A stretch of 64,000 nt of DNA, from the NCBI RefSeq assembly GCF_034670005.1, contig NZ_JAXMOH010000005.1:124001-188000 (forward strand), read 5' to 3'. The stretch comes from Thalassobius sp034670005. GTDB lineage: Bacteria > Pseudomonadota > Alphaproteobacteria > Rhodobacterales > Rhodobacteraceae. Made by a program: the position numbers and the translations under genes. This document shows positions 1 to 9,430 of the stretch, one piece after another; the first letter of the stretch is position 1, and each line of letters opens with the position of its first letter. The notes beneath the pieces are model-generated. The model saw only the letters and a list, made by a program, of their open reading frames with translations. It did not search any database and was not told the origin of the DNA.

Positions 1-923
1 AGGATCGCGGCCCAGAACCCGGCCACATGGGTGCCGCCCTCGGGCGTGGGCACAGTGTTACAGTAGCTCTGGATGAACCCGTCGCGCGACGGGGTCCAGT
101 TGATCGCCCATTCGACCTTGCCCGGTGCGTTGAATTTTTCCTTGAAATCCACCGTCCCGGCAAAGGGCTGGTCGGCATAGGTGGACGATCCGTTCATCGT
201 TTCCTTCAGGTAATCGGACAACCCGCCGGGGAAATGGAACACCGCCTCTGCCGGGGTTTCACCGTCGTCAATCGCGGTTTTCCAGCGGATTTCGACGCCG
301 GAAAACAGATATGCCTTGGACCGGATCGATTTGAACAACCGCGCCGGTTTGAACCGGTGCTGGCCGAAAATTTCCGCGTCGGCATGAAACGTCACCGTGG
401 TGCCGCGCCGGTTCGGGGCCGACCCGACCTTTTCCACCGGACCCTGTGGTATCCCGCGCGAAAACCGCTGTTCATACAGTTCCTTGTTGCGCGCGACCTG
501 CACCACCATCAGATCCGACAGCGCATTGACCACCGATGCGCCGACCCCGTGCAGGCCCCCCGAGGTCTGATAGGCCTTGCCGCTGAATTTCCCGCCTGCA
601 TGCAGCGTGCACAGGATCACCTCCAGCGCCGACTTGCCGGGGAATTTCGGATGCGGGTCGATCGGAATGCCACGACCGTTGTCGCGCACGGTGATCGAAT
701 AATCCTCGTGCAGTTCGACTTCGATCCGGTTGGCAAATCCCGCCACCGCTTCGTCCATCGAGTTGTCCAGAACCTCGGCCACCAGATGGTGCAACGCGCG
801 TTCATCGGTGCCGCCGATATACATGCCCGGGCGCTTGCGGACCGGTTCCAGCCCTTCCAGCACCTCGATAGAGGAGGCATCGTAATCGTCGTTCTGGGGT
901 CCGGAGAGAAGATCGTCGGCCAT
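1..923 (-). CDS. parE: DNA topoisomerase IV subunit B (partial, 3' end beyond window)
   Basis: Only the first 307 codons lie in the window; the gene runs off its left edge. The product is the ATPase subunit of topoisomerase IV, which unlinks daughter chromosomes together with ParC. The GHKL ATPase domain is plain: RPGMYIGG at residues 31-38, the metal-binding helix AEVLDNSMDEA with E50 and N54, DNGRGIP at 81-87 and the ATP lid GGLHGVGAS at 122-130. The wording TDERALHHLVAEVLDN is ParE-like; GyrB normally has a longer insert and VYEVVDN here. The ATG at 923 is the first start and directly precedes MADDLLSGP. The 219-base spacer to the kinase gene on its right shows no further gene. Confidence 0.95.
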   Translation of the reverse strand, partial: MADDLLSGPQNDDYDASSIEVLEGLEPVRKRPGMYIGGTDERALHHLVAEVLDNSMDEAVAGFANRIEVELHEDYSITVRDNGRGIPIDPHPKFPGKSALEVILCTLHAGGKFSGKAYQTSGGLHGVGASVVNALSDLMVVQVARNKELYEQRFSRGIPQGPVEKVGSAPNRRGTTVTFHADAEIFGQHRFKPARLFKSIRSKAYLFSGVEIRWKTAIDDGETPAEAVFHFPGGLSDYLKETMNGSSTYADQPFAGTVDFKEKFNAPGKVEWAINWTPSRDGFIQSYCNTVPTPEGGTHVAGFWAAI

Positions 924-1142
924 GCTGCTGCTCTTTTTTACTTGGTTGGGGGGCATTATGGCAGCAAGCCCACAAAGGGAAAAGCCGCAAATGCGGGGGG
1001 CGGGGGCACAACAGGTGGCAAATCAGGCGCTTGTCGTGCAACTCGCCCCACCTCGGCCATGCGTCCGAACCGCCGGGCACAGGGCAGGAGAGGTTTTCAC
1101 CCCCCGCGCTGCAGGTGCCGTCGGCGCTTCGGGGGCGTGGTG

Positions 1143-3722
1143 TTAGCCTTCGACTTTTTCTTCCAGCAGCAGGCACAACCGCGACACGTCGAGAGGCTTG
1201 GCCAGGACCGCCGTCGCGCCCGCTTCTTCAAAGCGCTGAATGTCGTCGCCCACCACCGCTGCGGTCAGACCGATCATCGGGATGTCGATATTTTCCTCGC
1301 GCAGCCGCTGCACCAACTCGTCGCCTGCCATTTCCGGCATGAACAGGTCGGTGATCAAAACATCCGGCGGGTTTTCAAGGATCTTTTCCAGCGCCACGCG
1401 CCCGTTTTCGGCCAGCTCGATTTCGCCGAACACCCGGCCCAGCTGCTTCGAGGTCACCTGCGCCACCAGCGCGTTATCCTCGGCCAGCACGATGCGCAAT
1501 TCGCTCAGGTTCTTCATTTCCGCCAGCGGCTTGGGCGTCTCCGCCACCAGTTCCTTGGCCGAAGCCGGGGCGTCCGGCAGGCACAGCCAATAGCCCGCGC
1601 CGCCTTCGGGTGCGGGGGAATAGTGGATACTACCGCCCAGCAGGTCGACGGTCTGTTTGGCGATGAACAATCCCAACCCGCTGCCATCGGCCTGATTGCG
1701 GGCATCGGCCGACCCGCGCTCGAAGGGCTGGAACAGCCGGTCCACTTCGTCCAGCGGAATACCGATGCCGTTATCGGTGACCGACCAGCAGGCGTCGTTC
1801 ATCGCCGACGGCGTTCCGCCATCCTGCGGACGGTAGGAAATGCGAATTTCCGACCCCTGGCTATGGATGATCGCATTGCGCACCAGATTACCCAGGATCT
1901 GTTTCAACCGGTTGCTGTCGCCCATCATCACGTTCGATGCGCCGGGGCCCAGTCTCAGGCTGATGCGGATATCCTGACCCTTTGCCAGCATCTGATAAGT
2001 GTTGCGCACCCGTTCGGCGACATCGGCAGGCGTATAGGGGCTCATCGACACGGGTTGATTTTTCTCAGGATTGACCGCCTGACGCATATCGTCCAGCACG
2101 CTCAGCAACTGGGTCGAGGCTTCGCGCATCTGCGCCGGCAACTGGGCGGACCCATGACCGTTTTCCAGATCCTCGATCAGCATCGACAGAACCGAGGCCG
2201 GTGTTCGGATTTCGTGCGACACGATGGAAAACAGCTGTTGCTGGCGGTCCTGACGCAACGACAATTCGTTCAGCGCGTCGGTCAGCGCCTGTTCCTGCAG
2301 GTATTCCTCGGTCACTTCGACCATCAACCCGTACACCACCTTTTCGCCGCGCGGAGTCGGTTCGGCCCAAAGATGCAGCCGCAACACCCGGGCATCCCCC
2401 GATGACAGAGTTTCCGCCAACTGCAACAGCAGGGTGATGCTGGCATGGCTTTCGGATTCGAAGGCGTGGCGCAGCAGATATTGTTCATCCGACCGGAAGC
2501 GCGACAACAAATCGTCGGTCCGGGTCTCGCCGGGCAACCCGACAAGCTGCTGTCCCGCCGGGTCCAGCCGCAGCGTCTTGCGCGGCACATTGAGCGTGAA
2601 CAGCCCGACGCCGGCAAAACCGCGCACCGTGCTCAGGCGCCGGATGCTGGAAAGATGCTGTTCGCGTTCATACCGTTCCCGGCCGCGCAGCGCCATGACG
2701 ACGATGATCAGTATCAGAACGACAATCGAATAACGGTCCAGCAGTCCCGATTCCGTCCCCAGCGGCGGGGCGGCATGCAGAAATTGCCCGGTCATCCCGG
2801 CATAGATCGACATGCCCATGATCACGATTATCGGGGCGGTTGCCATCGGCAGGGTCAGCGTCAACAATATGGACAACAGCCCGATATCCATCATCGGGAA
2901 ACCGCCATAGCCAAGATTGTGCAGCAGCGCTATCACTGGATAGGCCAGAAAGGCGGGACCAGTCAGTTTCATCTGCCGCGCAGTGGGAAGCTGTAGCACC
3001 GCAATCAGAAAGGCGGCATCGACCACGCTGCCGCGCAGAGTACGTTCAACGCCGTATTGGATGAAATGCTCGTTAAACCCCAGGGCAAGGGCCTGGGCTG
3101 GTTCCAAAAAGCTCGAAAACAAGTTTGCGAACAGCACCTGGGGGATGCCGGTGGCCAGGAACAGGATGAATAACGCTGCGATCACCGCCAGATCCGCGTG
3201 TCTGGGATGAAGCTTTGACACCATCGCATTGAACAGCCCACGGGCTATCAATCCGGTCATCGCTCCGGCGATCATGTTGGAGATGAAAAAGTACAGCGCA
3301 ACACCGCTGGTCACTTCCGGTGCGAACGCCCATTGCGGTTTGCCGGTAAAGGGTATCGCAAACGGCAGGAAAAACAGCAGCGCAAAGCTGGCGACAGGCA
3401 CCCACATCATCCGTGCCGGATAAATCAGCAGGCCGACGATAATGGCATGAATGGCAAGGTTGGGGCTGAGGTTGATCGCCACTTCGTTTTTGGTGAAGAA
3501 CGTGGCACCATAAGACAGCGACAGCACCCAATAGGCATGAAAGCCAAAGAAGATCAGTGTGCTGAGATAGGGGCGTTTGCGGATGGTTTCGCTAATGCTC
3601 TGAATCCGGGAAATCTCGAAATCGCGAAAGACATATCCCTTGTCCTTCGTGACCGTCGAAACGGACTGCGTGTCATCCTCAATGATGAGGCGTTCCAGAT
3701 TGAAGTCAGGTTGCTTTGTCAC
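1143..3722 (-). CDS. Membrane-anchored hybrid sensor histidine kinase / response regulator
   Basis: An 859-residue hybrid kinase. Residues about 52-346 hold eight or nine hydrophobic segments, so the sensor is an integral-membrane module and not a periplasmic loop. A degenerate PAS-like stretch follows (about 365-475). The HisKA H-box is SHEIRTP with H503, the HATPase N-box lies near N616 (NLVRNAIIHS), the G1 box is DNGIGIP at 650-656 and the G2 box GSGLGLFIA near 680. The receiver domain starts at about 742, with acidic residues E748-D749, phospho-acceptor D792 (TDLFMPE) and K842. The start at 3722 is GTG without a clear ribosome site, but no ATG follows for about 100 codons. No separate response regulator lies beside it. 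Signal and output are unknown. Confidence 0.88.
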   Translation of the reverse strand: MTKQPDFNLERLIIEDDTQSVSTVTKDKGYVFRDFEISRIQSISETIRKRPYLSTLIFFGFHAYWVLSLSYGATFFTKNEVAINLSPNLAIHAIIVGLLIYPARMMWVPVASFALLFFLPFAIPFTGKPQWAFAPEVTSGVALYFFISNMIAGAMTGLIARGLFNAMVSKLHPRHADLAVIAALFILFLATGIPQVLFANLFSSFLEPAQALALGFNEHFIQYGVERTLRGSVVDAAFLIAVLQLPTARQMKLTGPAFLAYPVIALLHNLGYGGFPMMDIGLLSILLTLTLPMATAPIIVIMGMSIYAGMTGQFLHAAPPLGTESGLLDRYSIVVLILIIVVMALRGRERYEREQHLSSIRRLSTVRGFAGVGLFTLNVPRKTLRLDPAGQQLVGLPGETRTDDLLSRFRSDEQYLLRHAFESESHASITLLLQLAETLSSGDARVLRLHLWAEPTPRGEKVVYGLMVEVTEEYLQEQALTDALNELSLRQDRQQQLFSIVSHEIRTPASVLSMLIEDLENGHGSAQLPAQMREASTQLLSVLDDMRQAVNPEKNQPVSMSPYTPADVAERVRNTYQMLAKGQDIRISLRLGPGASNVMMGDSNRLKQILGNLVRNAIIHSQGSEIRISYRPQDGGTPSAMNDACWSVTDNGIGIPLDEVDRLFQPFERGSADARNQADGSGLGLFIAKQTVDLLGGSIHYSPAPEGGAGYWLCLPDAPASAKELVAETPKPLAEMKNLSELRIVLAEDNALVAQVTSKQLGRVFGEIELAENGRVALEKILENPPDVLITDLFMPEMAGDELVQRLREENIDIPMIGLTAAVVGDDIQRFEEAGATAVLAKPLDVSRLCLLLEEKVEG

Positions 3723-3980
3723 ATTCTAACCAAGGTGCGCAGAATCCGCAGCCGCCCGTATGCCCAGCGGTGCTGTTTTCGACGAAACCTGTCTCTTAAT
3801 CCCCAGTAGGGCATGTATGGCCCATGTCCTGACCATATGGGAAGCCCAAGGAGGGATGAACTAACCTAAAGTATGTATGCCGTGGCCGAAAGAGAGCGCT
3901 GCAATTTCCTAAAAGAGGAAATAAGAGACGCTCCGCTACTTTGCGTTGTGAATGGGGCCGGTGGCTTGCCTGTGCCGCGA

Positions 3981-4862
3981 TCACTTATGCCGCAACCAGG
4001 ACCGGACTTCCGCGGCCACCCGCTGTGGCGCCTGATGCAAAATCCAGTGATCTGCACCGTCGATTTCGACCCGGGTCAGGTCGTCGCAATACGTCTCCAG
4101 CCCTTCGGTGGCTTCGGGCAGAAGCGCGCTGTCATTGGTGCCCCAGATCAACAGATGCGGCATCCGCACCTTCAGCGCCTCTACCGGCATCGCGGGCAGA
4201 TCGGTGATCACGTCGCCCGGTTGCCCCAGTTTCAGAGGTGACGCGCGATACCAGTTGACCATGCCCCGCATCCGACCGGGTCGTGCCCATTCAGTGACAT
4301 AGGCAGCCCGGCGCTCCGGGGTCATCCACCCCATATCCATCCCGGCATTGAACAGGTTCAGAAGCTTGTCGAAATCCGACTCGGCCAGATGGGTTTCCGA
4401 TCCCTCCCGGCGCAGGTAGTGGATGTATTGCGACGCCGCCGTCTGTGCCCCGCCTGCCGCCAGCGCGTGCTGGAACGGTCCCGGATGCACACCGTTGGCA
4501 ATGATCAGGTGGCTGACCAGATCGGGTCGGGTGATCGCCAGCGCATAGGCCACGGCAGCGCCCCAGTCATGGCCGAACACGATCACCGGGCGGCCGCCCA
4601 GATACTCGATCAGCGCCACCATGTCGGCCACCAGCTTGCCAGCCTTGTAATCGCTCACATCCGCCGGTGCCCAGCTTTGGCCATAGCCGCGCTGGTCCGG
4701 CGCGACGCAATGGTAGTCGCTGGCCAGCTCTGCGGCGACCTCGGTCCAGGCGCCGGAATATTCCGGGAACCCATGTAGCATCAGGATCACCGGATCGGCC
4801 TGGTCGCCCCAGCCGAGGTAATGAAACGGGCGGTCGCCCAGATGTATATGATGGCTCAGCAT
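3981..4862 (-). CDS. Alpha/beta hydrolase, epoxide hydrolase / haloalkane dehalogenase type
   Basis: About 293 residues of alpha/beta hydrolase fold. The oxyanion motif HGFPEYSGAW and the nucleophile elbow FGHDWGAA use aspartate as nucleophile, which marks the epoxide hydrolase/dehalogenase branch and not the serine esterases. The later acid is likely the D of WGTNDSALLPE and the general base the H of DGADHWILHQ, in correct order. The frame continues upstream to a TTG at 4922, but the ATG at 4862 (MLSHHIHLGDRPF) matches the usual family N-terminus and is preferred. The substrate cannot be read from sequence. It is divergent from ppk2. The 258 bases between it and the kinase gene hold no recognisable gene or RNA. 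Confidence 0.85.
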   Translation of the reverse strand: MLSHHIHLGDRPFHYLGWGDQADPVILMLHGFPEYSGAWTEVAAELASDYHCVAPDQRGYGQSWAPADVSDYKAGKLVADMVALIEYLGGRPVIVFGHDWGAAVAYALAITRPDLVSHLIIANGVHPGPFQHALAAGGAQTAASQYIHYLRREGSETHLAESDFDKLLNLFNAGMDMGWMTPERRAAYVTEWARPGRMRGMVNWYRASPLKLGQPGDVITDLPAMPVEALKVRMPHLLIWGTNDSALLPEATEGLETYCDDLTRVEIDGADHWILHQAPQRVAAEVRSWLRHK

Positions 4863-4975
4863 GGCGCAGCCTAACCCGGCGGCCGGGCGGCAACAAGACG
4901 CGATGCGCTTGACCCCGATCAAGGCGCGGCCCGCAGGAATCCGCTATCATTAAAAGATTGATAAAGGAGATATGG

Positions 4976-6007
4976 ATGACCGTGACGAAAGCCGCCGCGC
5001 AGGCAAAGACTGTCAATATTTCTACCCCGGCCCCTGTCATTCCCGACGCCGCCGTCGCGCCCGGGCCTGCCGAAATTTCCGCGGCACCGGCCCCCCCCGC
5101 CGCGGATGATGCGCTGCCGCAACGGGGCCACCGTCACGCACCGACCCCCGACGAGGTGCGCCGCGCATTTGAGACTGGGGAATATCCCTATTCGACCAAG
5201 ATGAAGCGCCTGATCTACGAAAGGCAAAAGGCGAAACTGCAAGCCGAATTGCTAAAGGCGCAGCTTTGGGCTCAGGAAACCGGGCAGAAATTCGTTCTGC
5301 TGTTCGAAGGCCGCGACGCGGCGGGCAAGGGCGGCACGATCAAACGCTTCAACGAACATCTCAACCCGCGGACCGCGCGGGTGGTGGCACTGAATAAACC
5401 GACCGACGAAGAACGCGGCCAATGGTATTATCAGCGCTATATCGAACATCTGCCGACATCGGGGGAAATGGTGTTTTATGACCGCAGCTGGTACAATCGC
5501 GCCGGTGTCGAACGGGTCATGGGGTTCTGCGAACCCAATGAATATCTGGAATTCATGCGGCAAACGCCGGAATTCGAACGGATGCTGGTGCGGTCGGGTA
5601 TCCGGCTTTACAAATACTGGTTCTCGGTCACCCGCGAAGAACAGATACGCCGGTTCAAATCGCGCGAAACCGACCCGCTGAAACAGTGGAAGCTCAGCCC
5701 GATCGACAAGGCGTCCCTGGGCAAATGGGACGATTATACCGAAGCGAAAGAGGCGATGTTCTTCTATACCGATACCGCCGACGCGCCTTGGATCGTGATC
5801 AAATCCGATGATAAGAAACGCGCCCGGCTGAACTGCATGCTGCATTTCCTGTCGACACTGGACTATCCCGGTAAGGATCTGAGGGTGGCTCATGCACCCG
5901 ATCCGCTGATCGTCGGCGGCGCGGCACATGTGATCCATAAATCCAATCACATCCTTGGCGCGGCGCTGCATCCCGACCTGCGCAAACCGCGCGACGAAAC
6001 GGTCTAA
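4976..6007 (+). CDS. ppk2: Polyphosphate kinase 2 (PPK2 family)
   Basis: A 343-residue PPK2 enzyme, which transfers phosphate between polyphosphate and nucleoside di/triphosphates in the cytoplasm. The Walker A motif FEGRDAAGKGG sits at residues 110-120 and the Walker B/lid region YDRSWYNRAGVERV begins near 168, both diagnostic. The WYYQRYIEHLP and FSVTREEQIRRF segments also fit. The first 55 residues are a low-complexity Ala/Pro-rich extension not needed for the core. The frame opens at a TTG at 4958, but the ATG at 4976 follows AAAGGAGA at 4963-4970 with good spacing and is chosen. A GC-rich hairpin follows the stop codon. PPK2 class cannot be fixed by eye; one-domain class I is most likely. 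Confidence 0.93.
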   Translation: MTVTKAAAQAKTVNISTPAPVIPDAAVAPGPAEISAAPAPPAADDALPQRGHRHAPTPDEVRRAFETGEYPYSTKMKRLIYERQKAKLQAELLKAQLWAQETGQKFVLLFEGRDAAGKGGTIKRFNEHLNPRTARVVALNKPTDEERGQWYYQRYIEHLPTSGEMVFYDRSWYNRAGVERVMGFCEPNEYLEFMRQTPEFERMLVRSGIRLYKYWFSVTREEQIRRFKSRETDPLKQWKLSPIDKASLGKWDDYTEAKEAMFFYTDTADAPWIVIKSDDKKRARLNCMLHFLSTLDYPGKDLRVAHAPDPLIVGGAAHVIHKSNHILGAALHPDLRKPRDETV

Positions 6008-6028
6008 GCAAGCGGTTTATGGAAACAG

Positions 6029-6053
6029 GCGCGGCGGTCCCGGTCCGCCGCGC
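6029..6053. terminator. GC-rich hairpin between convergent genes
   Basis: GCGCGGCGG (6029-6037) pairs perfectly with CCGCCGCGC (6045-6053) across a 7-base loop. It lies between the ppk2 stop and the stop of the DUF2461 gene, so it could serve both strands. There is no T-run, so intrinsic termination is inferred only. Confidence 0.5.
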
Positions 6054-6694
6054 TATCGCAGCGCCATCAGCCATTCCTGCGCCGGCATCAATTCGGCAAA
6101 CCCATTGCGCAGCGCCTTGACAGGATCGCCGCTGTCATCCTTCACCGCCTTCCAGAAAGTGAAGGTTTTCCGCCGTAGCAGGTCGCCGCGCGGATGATCG
6201 GCCGGGTAGGGCGACGGCACCCGTTTCAGCTCGGGCTCGGAAAAGCTGATCCCATGCGCCTGCATATCGGCCATCAGCCGCATTAGATCGGCGCCTTTCG
6301 GCCCCTCGGCACGTTTTCGGAATGCGGTCAGCTTGTCCTTGTCAAACCCCATCGCGCCGCCGCCCAGAATGGTCCGCCCGGGTTCAATGCCAAAGAAAAA
6401 CGCGGTCTTGCCCAGGCCGTCGCCGACCGTCCACATCATGTGCAAATGGCTCTTGTAGGGCGTCTTGTCCTTGGAAAACCGGATGTCGCGCTGCGGCCGG
6501 AACAATTTGGTTTCCACCGGTTTGCCGGTCAACCGCTGCAAATCGGCCGCCACCACGTCCAGCAGCGCCAGAGACGGCGCTTTCAATAGCGTTTCATAGC
6601 GGTTCTTGTGGGCGGTGAACCAGTCGCGGCTGTTATTGGCTTTCAGGTCGATCAGAAACGCGCGGGCATCGGGAATAAGGGTCGCAAAGGGCAT
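6053..6694 (-). CDS. DUF2461 (TIGR02453) family protein
   Basis: About 213 residues of the DUF2461/TIGR02453 family, whose biochemical function is unknown. Family hallmarks visible are NNSRDWFTAHKNRYE near the N-terminus, FRPQRDIRFSKDKTPYKSHL in the middle, and GIEPGRTILGGGAMGFDKDKLTAFR. The length matches the family. An in-frame GTG lies three codons upstream at 6703; the ATG at 6694 (MPFATLIPDAR) is taken because neither start has a strong ribosome site. It is convergent with ppk2. Confidence 0.85.
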   Translation of the reverse strand: MPFATLIPDARAFLIDLKANNSRDWFTAHKNRYETLLKAPSLALLDVVAADLQRLTGKPVETKLFRPQRDIRFSKDKTPYKSHLHMMWTVGDGLGKTAFFFGIEPGRTILGGGAMGFDKDKLTAFRKRAEGPKGADLMRLMADMQAHGISFSEPELKRVPSPYPADHPRGDLLRRKTFTFWKAVKDDSGDPVKALRNGFAELMPAQEWLMALR

Positions 6695-6783
6695 CAGGGT
6701 CACCGCCGGTCTGGATTGAATTGCCTCAGCTTAGGGCCAACAGACGGGACTGAGAACGAAAAAGACGACGCGACCGCGTTCCG

Positions 6784-7002
6784 TCACAGTCCAGATATGA
6801 TCATGTCCCGGATCTTGGCCGCCTTTTCGAAGTGATTCAGCCGATGCGTCTCGATCCACCATGTCGCCGCTTCCATCAACAGCTCGGGATCATCGTTCCG
6901 ATTGGCAAAGAACGCATAGAAGGACAGCCCGACAGCGTCGCCCTTATTTGCGATTTTCTCGTCGCAAATCGTGATTGCCTTTTGGCGCAGGCTCGGTCTC
7001 AT
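6784..7002 (-). CDS. Small conserved-looking protein of unknown function
   Basis: A 72-residue basic/aromatic protein with ATG at 7002 and a GGAG ribosome site about nine bases upstream. It contains CDEKIANKGDAVGLSFYAF and WWIETHRLNHFEKAAKIRDM, which read like a compact helical protein and not a chance frame. There is no signal peptide, membrane segment or known motif. It stands alone between the DUF2461 gene and the divergent MATE exporter. I recognise no function. Confidence 0.6.
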   Translation of the reverse strand: MRPSLRQKAITICDEKIANKGDAVGLSFYAFFANRNDDPELLMEAATWWIETHRLNHFEKAAKIRDMIISGL

Positions 7003-7151
7003 TCGGGTGCTCCGGCGGAATTCGACTGTGACCTACCCCAAAAGCTGACGGCGCGAAACCCGGCAACAGGGTCGGCGCTTTACCCGGCTCTACCACAGGA
7101 TGCAGGTCTTTCGCACTTGCCGCTCCGGCGTTCCAAGGCTACGCCTTCTTG

Positions 7152-8528
7152 ATGACCCGCGCCACGATACCACCCATGACCAATTCCCAGCATGTCAGGA
7201 ACATCCTGACATTGGGGCTTCCGCTGATCGGCAGCCATCTGGCGCATTTTGCCATCACGCTGACGGATTCGCTGATGCTGGGCTGGTACGATGTCGAAAT
7301 GCTGGCAGCGCAGGTGATTGCGATGTCGCTGTTTTTTACGCTGTTCATCATGGGCGAAGGGTTTTCCTTTGCGCTGATGCCAATGGTGGCCGAAGCCGAA
7401 GAGGCGGGCGAACAGGGACAGGCGCGGCGGCTGACCCGGATGGCGATCTGGGCCTCTCTTATGTTCGGGCTGGTGGTGTTGCCGGCGCTGATATGGTCGG
7501 GGACGCTGCTGCGGCTGACCGGGCAGCAAAACGAACTTGCCGGCAACGCGCAGGATTATCTGCGCATTGCGGGCTGGTCTATATTCCCGGCGCTGTTGAC
7601 GATGGTGATGCGCTCTTTCCTGTCGGCACTGGAACGGACCCAGATCGTGCTTTGGGTGACGCTGGCGGCGGTGGGGCTGAACGTCGTGGTCAACTATGCG
7701 CTGATCTATGGCCATTGGGGCTTTCCTGAAATGGGCATCCGTGGCGCGGCGGTGGCAACGCTGCTGGTGAACGTGGCCTCGTTCGCCCTGTTGGCGCTCT
7801 ACGCGGTGATCGCGACCCCTGAACACGAATTATTCGTCCGGTTCTGGCGCCCTGATTGGGAAGCGTTCTGGCGCCTGTTCCGGCTCGGCTGGCCGATTGG
7901 GATCAGCCTGCTGGCCGAAGTCGGCCTGTTCGCGGCGGCCTCGATGATGATGGGCTGGCTTGGGGCGCTGCCACTGGCCGCGCATGGCATCGCGCTGCAA
8001 ATCGCGTCGATAAGCTTCATGGTGCATCTGGGGCTCAGCAATGCGGCCACAGTCCGGGCTGGCCGGGCGATGGGACGCAAATCGGTGGCCGATCTGCGGC
8101 GCGGTGGACGGATCGTGGTTCTGATGTCGCTTTTCATTGCCGGGTTGTCACTGATCGTGTTTCTGGCGGTGCCCGAAACCCTGATGGGGTTGTTCCTGTC
8201 GCCCGACGAACCGCAGCGCGACGCGGTAATCGCGTTGGGCGTCGGGCTGCTGGCGGCAGCCGGACTGTTTCAGGTCAGCGACGCGGCGCAGGTCATGACG
8301 ATCGGCTTGCTGCGCGGCGTACAGGACAGCAAGGTGCCGATGATCCTCGCCGCCATTTCCTATTGGTGCATCGGGATGCCGGTCAGCTATGTGTTTGGCT
8401 TCGTGCTCGGGTGGGGCGGGGTCGGAATCTGGGTCGGTCTGGCGCTCGGTCTGGCCGTGGCCGCGATCCTGCTCAGCCTGCGGTTCTGGGGCCCGGTGCT
8501 GCGCCGGATCGAGGCAGAGCAGGGCTAA
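7152..8528 (+). CDS. MATE family multidrug/toxin efflux transporter
   Basis: About 458 residues with twelve hydrophobic segments arranged as two similar halves. The N-terminal GLPLIGSHLAHFAITLTDSLMLGW and the second-half LGWPIGISLLAEVGLFAAASMMMGWLG are the typical paired MATE repeats (NorM branch). Such proteins export cationic drugs or metabolites in exchange for Na+ or H+ across the inner membrane. The ATG at 7152 is used; a second in-frame ATG at 7176 (MTNSQHVRNI) is equally plausible because neither has a clear Shine-Dalgarno. Spacing to the aldolase gene is 80 bases and co-transcription is possible. The substrate cannot be inferred. Confidence 0.9.
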   Translation: MTRATIPPMTNSQHVRNILTLGLPLIGSHLAHFAITLTDSLMLGWYDVEMLAAQVIAMSLFFTLFIMGEGFSFALMPMVAEAEEAGEQGQARRLTRMAIWASLMFGLVVLPALIWSGTLLRLTGQQNELAGNAQDYLRIAGWSIFPALLTMVMRSFLSALERTQIVLWVTLAAVGLNVVVNYALIYGHWGFPEMGIRGAAVATLLVNVASFALLALYAVIATPEHELFVRFWRPDWEAFWRLFRLGWPIGISLLAEVGLFAAASMMMGWLGALPLAAHGIALQIASISFMVHLGLSNAATVRAGRAMGRKSVADLRRGGRIVVLMSLFIAGLSLIVFLAVPETLMGLFLSPDEPQRDAVIALGVGLLAAAGLFQVSDAAQVMTIGLLRGVQDSKVPMILAAISYWCIGMPVSYVFGFVLGWGGVGIWVGLALGLAVAAILLSLRFWGPVLRRIEAEQG

Positions 8529-8608
8529 GCGGCCCGCGATCCGCTTGCCGTCGGTCCCGCTTTCCCCGACACTGCCCGGCAAAACCACCCGACCGAAGGA
8601 CCCAAGTA

Positions 8609-9412
8609 ATGGCCCACGCCCTGCCCAATGCCGACACCGCCCCCGCCGCAGCCCCGGAACGCCGCAACACGCCCGATCTGAGCTCCGACGCGATCCGCAC
8701 CGCGCGCGAAGACCTCGCCGCCTGTTTCCGCATGGCCGCCCGCAACGGGTTCGAAGAAGGCATCTGCAACCACTTTTCCGCCGTGGTGCCGGGCCATGAC
8801 GAGTTGTTCATCGTCAACCCCTACGGCAAGGCGTTCCGCGAAATCACCGCCTCCGATCTGGTGATCTGTGATTTCCACGGCAACGTGGTGGACGGGCAGG
8901 GCACGCCCGAGGCCACGGCGTTCTATATCCATGCCGAGATCCACAAGCGCCTGCCGCGCGCGCGGGTCGCGTTTCATACCCACATGCCCTATGCCACCGC
9001 CCTGTCGATGACCGAGGGCGATCCGCTGATCTGGGCCGGGCAGACGGCGCTGAAATTCTATGGCCGCACGGCGGTGGACGGGAATTACAACGGCCTGGCG
9101 CTGGACCATGCCGAGGGCGCGCGCATCGCCGAGGCCGCGGGCGAGGCCGACATCGTCTTCATGAAGCATCACGGCGTGATGGTGCTGGCCAACACGATCG
9201 CCGAGGCCTGGGACGACCTGTATTACCTCGAACGCGCCGCCGAGGTGCAGGTGCTGGCGATGTCCACCGGGCGCAAGGTGCTGCCGGTGTCGCCGGACGT
9301 GGCGCAGGCGACCTATGATCAGATTCACGAGGAAGACGCCGAGTCGGCCCGGCTCCACCTCGCCGCGATCCGCCGCCAACTGGACGCCGAGGAACCGCAG
9401 TACCGGCATTGA
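8609..9412 (+). CDS. Class II aldolase / adducin domain protein
   Basis: A 267-residue class II aldolase/adducin domain protein. Zinc ligands are visible as H123 and H125 (FHTHMPYAT) and the conserved KHHG pair at about 187-188. The acidic residue of DGQGTPEATAFYIHAEIHK fits the catalytic position. The open frame extends far upstream inside the MATE gene, but the ATG at 8609 follows GAAGGA at 8595-8600 and starts the protein at its usual place. Relatives act on sugar phosphates or related aldehydes, but the substrate is unknown because no sugar pathway genes adjoin it. A dense set of hairpins starts 18 bases after the stop. Confidence 0.88.
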   Translation: MAHALPNADTAPAAAPERRNTPDLSSDAIRTAREDLAACFRMAARNGFEEGICNHFSAVVPGHDELFIVNPYGKAFREITASDLVICDFHGNVVDGQGTPEATAFYIHAEIHKRLPRARVAFHTHMPYATALSMTEGDPLIWAGQTALKFYGRTAVDGNYNGLALDHAEGARIAEAAGEADIVFMKHHGVMVLANTIAEAWDDLYYLERAAEVQVLAMSTGRKVLPVSPDVAQATYDQIHEEDAESARLHLAAIRRQLDAEEPQYRH

Positions 9413-9430
9413 GCCAACCTCAAACTATAA

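Noticed and set aside
27..2405. Long plus-strand reading frame of 792 codons
   Set aside because: It is antisense to parE and to the hybrid kinase, both with clear motifs. High GC makes long shadow frames common here.
3723..3980. Possible small gene between kinase and hydrolase
   Set aside because: Frames here lack a ribosome site and codon bias; nothing supports a gene or RNA.
7856..8608. Upstream extension of the aldolase frame through the MATE gene
   Set aside because: The extension reads as out-of-frame MATE sequence; the ATG at 8609 has a ribosome site.
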